Positions 6,705 through 10,163 of a stretch of 10,163 nucleotides of DNA are shown here, piece after piece; within the stretch, counting starts at the first letter, position 1, and each line of letters opens with the position of its first letter. The DNA lies in the NCBI GenBank assembly GCA_030612585.1, contig JAUWNP010000159.1, forward strand, positions 1 through 10,163, read 5' to 3'. The position numbers and the translations under genes were made by a program. Source of the DNA: Anaerolineae bacterium. Lineage in GTDB: Bacteria; Chloroflexota; Anaerolineae; B4-G1. The notes under the pieces are model-generated. The model was not told the origin of the DNA. It saw only the letters and a program-made list of their open reading frames with translations, and made no database searches.

Positions 6705-6911
6705 CTATACGTTACGGCGTTGGTCCCTGCGCGTCTGCCGGTGGCTCTTGCGCAATTTGGCTGCCTTCTTGCGCTTGCGGATCACGCTCGGCTTTTCGAA
6801 AAAACGACGGCGGCGCACCTCCGACAGTACACGGTCGGACTGTACTTTCTTGTTGAAACGTCTCAACAGAGAATCAAAGGACTCGCCTTCCTCAACGACA
6901 ACTCTGGTCAC
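6705..6911 (-). CDS. rpsU: 30S ribosomal protein S21
   Basis: 68 aa, highly basic. S21 sits at the 30S platform near the 16S rRNA 3' end and helps mRNA base pairing at initiation. Signatures: VVVEEGESFDSLLRRFNKKV at the N-terminus, RRRRFFEKPSVIRKRKK in the middle and an Arg/Lys-rich tail. The start is GTG at 6911: the nearby ATG is out of frame (ATGGAGTGA) and an AGGGGGG Shine-Dalgarno lies five bases upstream of the GTG. First gene of the rpsU-yqeY-pgpH-ybeY-dgkA-greA block and driven by a consensus promoter, as expected for a highly expressed ribosomal gene. Confidence 0.96.
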   Translation of the reverse strand: MTRVVVEEGESFDSLLRRFNKKVQSDRVLSEVRRRRFFEKPSVIRKRKKAAKLRKSHRQTRRDQRRNV

Positions 6912-6939
6912 TCCATCCCCCCTCTCTATACCCGGTTGT

Positions 6940-6963
6940 TGACCGGTTTTTTGATGACCGGTT
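6940..6963. promoter_or_regulatory. Candidate operator or leader element: direct repeat TGACCGGTT
   Basis: TGACCGGTT occurs twice, at 6940-6948 and 6955-6963, 15 bp apart start to start, with a T-rich spacer. The predicted rpsU transcription start lies inside the second copy. Each copy contains the palindrome ACCGGT, so the transcript could also form a 6-bp hairpin ahead of the S21 ribosome binding site. It may be a repressor site or an autoregulatory RNA element; the sequence does not decide. Confidence 0.4.
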
Positions 6964-6964
6964 C

Positions 6965-6993
6965 ATTATAATCGCGCACCGTAGGCTTGTCAA
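6965..6993 (-). promoter_or_regulatory. Consensus sigma-70 promoter of the rpsU block
   Basis: On the minus strand TTGACA (complement of 6988-6993) and TATAAT (complement of 6965-6970) are both perfect consensus and separated by exactly 17 bp. The start of transcription should fall near 6958, giving a leader of about 46 nt. The -35 hexamer contains the TGA stop codon of the upstream CBS-ACT gene (6990-6992). Confidence 0.88.
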
Positions 6994-7643
6994 GCGGCAT
7001 CTTGCTCCCACACGTGCATAACCTGGATACCATCGGCCTCCAGCGCCTGCACAGCAGTCTCCCGATCCACCCCCTCCAGACGGAAGACGATGACTCGATC
7101 CTCGGGCCGCTCGCCCCAGAACATGCCCAGCGAGTAGATATTGCCGCCCAGGGCTACAACACGGCTCGTGATCCGCGCCAGGCTGCCTACTTTCTCCGGG
7201 ACAACGACGGTGATGCGCAGCGACGGATGCCCGCCCCCCATTCCCTCGACAAAGACGCGGAAGATGTCCGTGTCGCTGATGATGCCGACAAGTTTGTCGT
7301 CCTCGACGACAGGCAGGCAGCCGATACGGCGGTCCACCATCACCCGCGCCGCCTCTTCAATCGGCCAGTCGGGCCCAACGCTGATAACCGAGCCCTGTAT
7401 AATCTGTCCCACCTTCGTGCGCGAGAGGATGTAGTCCACCTCGAAAACACTGAGAGCGGTGGTAGAGATGGGCGAGGCATAGACCAGGCTCTTCTCGGTC
7501 ACAATGCCGACCAGTTTGCCGTTCTCATCCAGCACTGGCAGATGGCGGAACGGCTTGCTGCGGACTATCTCCAGCGCCTCCTTAAGACTGGTGTCGGTCG
7601 TGATGACGACCGGGTCAGGGGTCATTCGATCTTTAACTAACAC
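6990..7643 (-). CDS. CBS-pair and ACT-like domain regulatory protein (AcuB-like)
   Basis: 217 aa. Two CBS motifs, residues about 1-53 (VKDRMTPDPVVITTD ... HLPVLDENGKLVGIVTEKSL) and 77-133 (GPDWPIEEAARVM ... CLPVVEDDKLVGIISDTDIF), form a Bateman module that commonly binds adenine nucleotides. An ACT-like domain follows (about 139-213, LRITVVVPEKVGSLARITS ... NIYSLGMFW). The same CBS-CBS-ACT layout is found in AcuB proteins; the ligand and target here are unknown and no acetoin genes are nearby. The GTG start at 7643 is preceded by AAGGAGGGAGA, a strong Shine-Dalgarno; the ATG further upstream is out of frame. The gene ends inside the rpsU promoter, so its transcripts may read through into rpsU. 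Confidence 0.9.
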   Translation of the reverse strand: MLVKDRMTPDPVVITTDTSLKEALEIVRSKPFRHLPVLDENGKLVGIVTEKSLVYASPISTTALSVFEVDYILSRTKVGQIIQGSVISVGPDWPIEEAARVMVDRRIGCLPVVEDDKLVGIISDTDIFRVFVEGMGGGHPSLRITVVVPEKVGSLARITSRVVALGGNIYSLGMFWGERPEDRVIVFRLEGVDRETAVQALEADGIQVMHVWEQDAA

Positions 7644-7654
7644 ACTCTCCCTCC

Positions 7655-7682
7655 TTCATAGTGCAGACTGACAGATTGGCAA
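7655..7682 (-). promoter_or_regulatory. Weak promoter candidate for the CBS-ACT gene
   Basis: On the minus strand TTGCCA (complement of 7677-7682) and TATGAA (complement of 7655-7660) are 16 bp apart. The -10 is poor and the predicted start would fall inside the Shine-Dalgarno region, so this is a tentative call; transcription from the mtaB operon upstream is the alternative. Confidence 0.3.
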
Positions 7683-7743
7683 ATCGGTAGATTGGTGGAC
7701 CGGTGACCAGTTTCCCAACTTACCAATCCACCAATTCCCCATT
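7664..7743. repeat. Palindrome made of 8-bp periodic units
   Basis: The stretch reads as ten consecutive octamers in one register: CAGACTGA, CAGATTGG, CAAATCGG, TAGATTGG, TGGACCGG, TGACCAGT, TTCCCAAC, TTACCAAT, CCACCAAT, TCCCCATT. The left half repeats nnnATTGG-like units and the right half repeats the complementary nnACCAAT-like units, so the whole is an imperfect inverted repeat. The best arms are ATTGGTGGA (7691-7699) and TCCACCAAT (7727-7735), a perfect 9-bp match. It fills most of the 102 bp between mtaB and the CBS-ACT gene. No U-tract follows, so it is not a standard terminator. Confidence 0.65.
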
Positions 7744-7745
7744 GT

Positions 7746-9035
7746 TCATCCAACCACCTCACCTACCAGATAGCCATTCTGTACAGCCAGCAGCCGCGTG
7801 GTGGTGAGCCGGTTGTGCAAGTTACCCTCCGCGTGTGTGACCACCCGCAGGTAGTTATCGGTCAGACCAACCCAACGGCCATCGTGCCGACGCTGTTCCC
7901 ACAGAACCTCCATCTCCCGTCCCACGAATCGTCGCCGGAAGCGGAACATCTGCTCAGCGCCCAGTTCGCGCATCACGCTCGCTCGTGCTCGGCGCACCCG
8001 GTGTGGCACCTGGTTCGACAAACAGGTGGCGGCCGTGCCCGGTCGCGGGGAGTAGAGGAAAACGTGGAGGCGCGCAAACTCCATCGCCGCCACGAAATCA
8101 TAACTGGTGCGGAAGGCGACCTCGTCCTCGCCAGGGAAGCCGGCGAGAACGTCGGTGGTCACGGCCAGGCCAGGAATGGTAGCACGAGCGGTCTCCAACA
8201 GCCGGGTGAACTCCGCTGTAGTGATACGACGACCCATGCGGCGCAAGGTCTCGTCGCAGCCAGCCTGCAGCGGCAGGTGAAGTTGGCGGCACAGGCGTGG
8301 GTTCTCCCATAATCCGAAGAAAGCCTCGTCCAGGCCCCAGGGCTCCAGTGACGAAAGACGGAGACGGGGCAGGTCAGTGTGAGTTAACAGAGTTCCGACC
8401 AACGTATGTAGACCATCCGGCAACCCCAGGTCACGACCATAGGAACCCAGATTCACACCAGTCAGCACGGCCTCCTGGTAACCGGCCCCGACGAGCACCT
8501 GCACTTCGGCGACGACGTTGGCCACGGGGCGGCTGCGGGCCGGGCCGCGCAGCAAGCGGGTGATACAGTAAGTGCAGTGGTTGTCGCAGCCATCTTGCAC
8601 TTTGACGAAGACGCGGGTACGTCTCCCACCCGGCCCCTCCCCGAAACGGGGAGAGGTGCTTCCACCTTCTCTGGCGGGAAAACGAACCGGCGGGTTAGGT
8701 AGAGAGGAAGTCACAATCTCCACCGTCCGCCCCTTGTCGGCGTTGGGCACGACCCAGGCAACACCAGGCAAAGCGTCGCAACGCTGGGGCATCAGCGTCG
8801 CGTAACAGCCAATGACAGCAATGCGGGCCTCCGGATTGGCGCGGGCCAGCGCCCTGATGCGGCGGCGCGACTTACGTTCTGCTTGGGCGGTGACGGCGCA
8901 GGTGTTGATGACGCAGACATCAGCCTGAGCCTGGTCGCCCACGACGATGTGGCCCGTCGCCGCGAACCGGCGCGCCATCGTCTCGATCTCACTCTGGTTC
9001 AGGCGGCAGCCCAGGCTTTGTAGATGAACATTCAT
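7746..9035 (-). CDS. mtaB: tRNA N6-threonylcarbamoyladenosine(37) methylthiotransferase MtaB, with a repeat-encoded linker
   Basis: 429 aa. A MiaB-superfamily radical SAM enzyme that converts t6A37 to ms2t6A37 in tRNAs reading ANN codons. The N-terminal UPF0004 domain starts MNVHLQSLGCRLNQSE and has cluster cysteines C10, C46 (INTCAVT) and C77 (GCYA). The radical SAM cluster is C150, C154 and C157 in DGCDNHCTYCITRLLRG, followed by GVNLGSYG and the RLSSLEP and LPLQAGCD signatures. A TRAM RNA-binding domain closes the protein (about 372-429). GCRLNQSE and CDNHCTYC fit MtaB better than MiaB or RimO. Residues about 111-138, between the first two domains, are encoded by a palindromic repeat. Start: the ATG at 9035 is chosen over an in-frame TTG one codon earlier; GGTGGG lies four bases upstream. 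It follows the DUF2061 gene by 10 nt. Confidence 0.94.
   Translation of the reverse strand: MNVHLQSLGCRLNQSEIETMARRFAATGHIVVGDQAQADVCVINTCAVTAQAERKSRRRIRALARANPEARIAVIGCYATLMPQRCDALPGVAWVVPNADKGRTVEIVTSSLPNPPVRFPAREGGSTSPRFGEGPGGRRTRVFVKVQDGCDNHCTYCITRLLRGPARSRPVANVVAEVQVLVGAGYQEAVLTGVNLGSYGRDLGLPDGLHTLVGTLLTHTDLPRLRLSSLEPWGLDEAFFGLWENPRLCRQLHLPLQAGCDETLRRMGRRITTAEFTRLLETARATIPGLAVTTDVLAGFPGEDEVAFRTSYDFVAAMEFARLHVFLYSPRPGTAATCLSNQVPHRVRRARASVMRELGAEQMFRFRRRFVGREMEVLWEQRRHDGRWVGLTDNYLRVVTHAEGNLHNRLTTTRLLAVQNGYLVGEVVG
8622..8705. repeat. GC-rich palindromic repeat inserted in frame in mtaB
   Basis: CTCCCCG (8637-8643) and CGGGGAG (8647-8653) form a perfect 7-bp stem with an AAA loop, within a context (CACCCGGCCCCTCCCC...GGGGAGAGGTG) that, from memory, resembles intergenic repeats abundant in Chloroflexi. 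The remaining bases to about 8705 also translate to low-complexity sequence rich in Pro, Gly and Arg (PPVRFPAREGG, SPRFGEGPGG) that has no place in the MtaB family. The borders are estimated from where the family's conserved domains end and resume. Confidence 0.65.
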
Positions 9036-9045
9036 CAACCCACCA

Positions 9046-9342
9046 TCAATCTACGTATCCCAATTCCTTCAGATGCTCCCTGACGATCTCCATGTCCTCT
9101 GGAGCCAATTGCTGCTTCACCGGCAAGTCCGCCAACGGGTGTTTCACCCGACCCCAGGAAATATGCTCCCACCCTCGCTCGTGGTAGTAATACAGAACGA
9201 CGCGGATGCTATGAAACAAGGCAGTAATAATCGACATCTCCTTCCAATTGTCGGTGACCAGAAAAGATATCAGGCCCAGGAGCACAATACCGATCAGTCG
9301 CCAAACGAGAGATTTAGCCCAGGAACGTTTCTTAGTGTCCAT
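9046..9342 (-). CDS. DUF2061 family small membrane protein
   Basis: 98 aa from the chosen start. The family signature is clear: KSLVWRLIGIVLLGLISFLVT, then NWKEMSIITALFHSIRVVLYYYHERGWE and ISWGRVKHPL. Two membrane helices are likely (about 14-30 and 36-54), with the polar C-terminus probably cytoplasmic. The family's function is not known; some members are fused or adjacent to sulfate assimilation genes, but nothing of that kind is here. A reading from an ATG at 9357 adds five residues, but the ATG at 9342 has GGGGAGA at good spacing while 9357 has no ribosome binding site. It lies between the lipoprotein gene (33 nt) and mtaB (10 nt), evidently in one operon. Confidence 0.85.
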   Translation of the reverse strand: MDTKKRSWAKSLVWRLIGIVLLGLISFLVTDNWKEMSIITALFHSIRVVLYYYHERGWEHISWGRVKHPLADLPVKQQLAPEDMEIVREHLKELGYVD

Positions 9343-9375
9343 ATACATTCTCCCCATTGAGTGTTGTCCAGAACG

Positions 9376-9987
9376 CTAGGGTTCCGTCACGGTCAGATTG
9401 TCAAAGTGGATCTCCACGCCCGGCTCAAAGAATGAGCCAGCGTAGAGGCCGATGTCGCCTCGAGAGTAACTGCTGTCCTCAACCTGCGTCAGTGTCACAC
9501 CATTGACGAGGAAGGTCATCGTCACACCCCGGCAGACGATCTCCAGAAGATTAGTCACGGCACCGAGATGGATAGCATCGGAAGAGGTCCAGTCGCCGTT
9601 CAGGACCTCCCACGCCCCACCGTCGTACTTGCTGACCAGATAATAACCATCGCCGCTGATGGAAAAGCGGTAGAAATGATCGGCGTCCCGCATCCGCACC
9701 AGTACGCCGTACTCGTTGTCGTCAGGGCCGGCGACCTGGGTTGCTTCAACGGCGAGGCGGAAGTCAGAGAACTCGCGACCAGCGGAGGCCCAGGCAAGGC
9801 GGTTGGGCACTTTGACCAGAAGACGCATCACGCCCTCGTAGCACCTGACCTCGGCAGAGGCATCCGACTCAGCCTGCCAACCGCCGGCCGGATCGGAGAA
9901 GTCATCGCTCCAGGGCAACTGATCCCCCCCACAGGCGACCAAAAAAACAACCAGCGCCACAACGAGCAATCGTTTGCCTGCTCTCAC
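9376..9987 (-). CDS. Secreted lipoprotein with a LamG/3-keto-disaccharide-hydrolase-like beta-sandwich domain
   Basis: 203 aa. A short basic N-terminus (MRAGKR), a hydrophobic stretch and the lipobox LVAC with C19 as the lipidated residue mark it as an exported lipoprotein. The mature part (about 26-203) has DDFSDPAGGW at the start, then FSDFRLAVEATQV, NEYGVLVRMRDADHFYRFSISGDGYY and IHFDNLTV at the end, the pattern of a concanavalin-like jelly-roll (DUF1080/LamG-type) domain frequent in Chloroflexi surface proteins. Carbohydrate or surface binding is plausible but unproven. The GTG start at 9987 has GGGAG seven bases upstream; the overlapping ATG is blocked by an immediate TGA. First gene of the operon with the DUF2061 gene and mtaB. 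Confidence 0.85.
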   Translation of the reverse strand: MRAGKRLLVVALVVFLVACGGDQLPWSDDFSDPAGGWQAESDASAEVRCYEGVMRLLVKVPNRLAWASAGREFSDFRLAVEATQVAGPDDNEYGVLVRMRDADHFYRFSISGDGYYLVSKYDGGAWEVLNGDWTSSDAIHLGAVTNLLEIVCRGVTMTFLVNGVTLTQVEDSSYSRGDIGLYAGSFFEPGVEIHFDNLTVTEP

Positions 9988-10039
9988 ATCTACACTCCCA
10001 TCCGTCGCTGTCCTGCGGTTCTAAGAGCATGTCTGAAAA

Positions 10040-10068
10040 TTGATTGATTGCGGTTTTTCGGGTAGACT
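10040..10068 (+). promoter_or_regulatory. Candidate promoter of the IS transposase
   Basis: TTGATT (10040-10045) and TAGACT (10063-10068) are exactly 17 bp apart, each matching four of six consensus bases. The predicted start (about 10075) is two bases before the ATG, and no Shine-Dalgarno is visible, suggesting a leaderless transposase mRNA. Confidence 0.4.
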
Positions 10069-10076
10069 TGCCCATT

Positions 10077-10163
10077 ATGGCCAAACAGAATAGCACGAGA
10101 CAGTCGTACCCGAGCGATTTGACAGATGCCGAATGGCAAAAGATCGAGCCGCTGATTCCCAAA
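10077..10163 (+). CDS. IS5-family transposase, N-terminal fragment (runs off the right edge)
   Basis: 29 codons are visible. The segment YPSDLTDAEWQKIEPLIP is the well-known N-terminus of IS5/IS4-group transposases (the DUF4096 region, usual form YPSDLTDEEWxxIEPLLP). The DDE catalytic core would lie to the right of the window. ATG start at 10077. Whether the copy is intact cannot be told. Confidence 0.88.
   Translation, partial: MAKQNSTRQSYPSDLTDAEWQKIEPLIPK

Larger units (their letters stand above)
10025..10163 (+). mobile_element. Left end of an IS5-family insertion sequence (partial)
   Basis: A transposase start typical of the IS5 family lies at 10077. The sequence GAGCATGTCTGAAAA from 10025 is the probable left terminal inverted repeat. 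It is preceded by CTAA (10021-10024), which fits the YTAR target duplicated by several IS5 elements. The right end and second target copy lie outside the window, so the boundary is inferred. Confidence 0.65.

Noticed and set aside
6987..7640. Plus-strand open frame matching the whole CBS-ACT gene in length
   Set aside because: It is the mirror frame of a well-supported gene; the protein is Asp/His/Arg rich with no known motif.
7664..7743. Possible CRISPR array or riboswitch in the mtaB/CBS spacer
   Set aside because: The units are 8 bp with no spacers and the two halves are mirror-oriented, so it is not CRISPR; no known riboswitch motif is recognisable.
9902..10162. Minus-strand open frame across the IS end and lipoprotein start
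   Set aside because: It overlaps the transposase start and the lipoprotein signal sequence in other frames and has no family features.

Overview
The window looks like chromosomal DNA of a GC-rich bacterium, most likely a Chloroflexota (Anaerolineae/Dehalococcoidia-like) genome. The grounds are a bacterial Elp3 of the kind known from Dehalococcoides, a lipoprotein domain common in Chloroflexi, and dispersed palindromic repeats whose translations (for example HPEPVEG) turn up inside Chloroflexi proteins. The taxonomic call is inference. Every gene is on the minus strand except elp3 and the transposase fragment at the right edge.

Layout, left to right. At 1-62 is the start of an unidentified minus-strand gene, downstream of a SAM-dependent methyltransferase (82-864). 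The methyltransferase is divergent from elp3 (911-2533, +), which ends in a rho-independent terminator. Facing elp3 is a minus-strand block that reads, in transcription order, rpsU (6911-6705), yqeY (6675-6229), a 7TM-HD phosphohydrolase of the PgpH/YqfF type (6153-4033), ybeY (4036-3536), dgkA (3529-3158) and greA (3129-2656). The first five follow the same relative order as the rpsU-yqeY-...-yqfF-ybeY-dgkA region of Bacillus, with greA at the end and phoH missing. rpsU has a textbook promoter (TTGACA-17-TATAAT) that overlaps the stop codon of the next gene upstream.

Upstream of that block lie a CBS-CBS-ACT regulatory protein (7643-6990), an intergenic palindrome built on an 8-bp period, and a second minus-strand operon: a lipoprotein (9987-9376), a DUF2061 membrane protein (9342-9046) and mtaB (9035-7746). 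An IS5-like element begins at about 10025, 37 bp upstream of this operon's first codon, and runs off the window.

The common theme is translation and ribosome biology: S21, YbeY (16S rRNA processing), Elp3 (wobble U34 modification), MtaB (ms2t6A37) and YqeY (GatB-like), together with transcript elongation (GreA), cyclic-dinucleotide turnover (PgpH-like) and lipid recycling (DgkA). This is mostly a conserved housekeeping region and I see no wholly new system. The more unusual points are two palindromic repeats inserted in frame inside coding genes, a YbeY whose third zinc-ligand His is Asp, the octamer palindrome, a repeated TGACCGGTT sequence at the rpsU transcription start, and competing hairpins before the PgpH gene.
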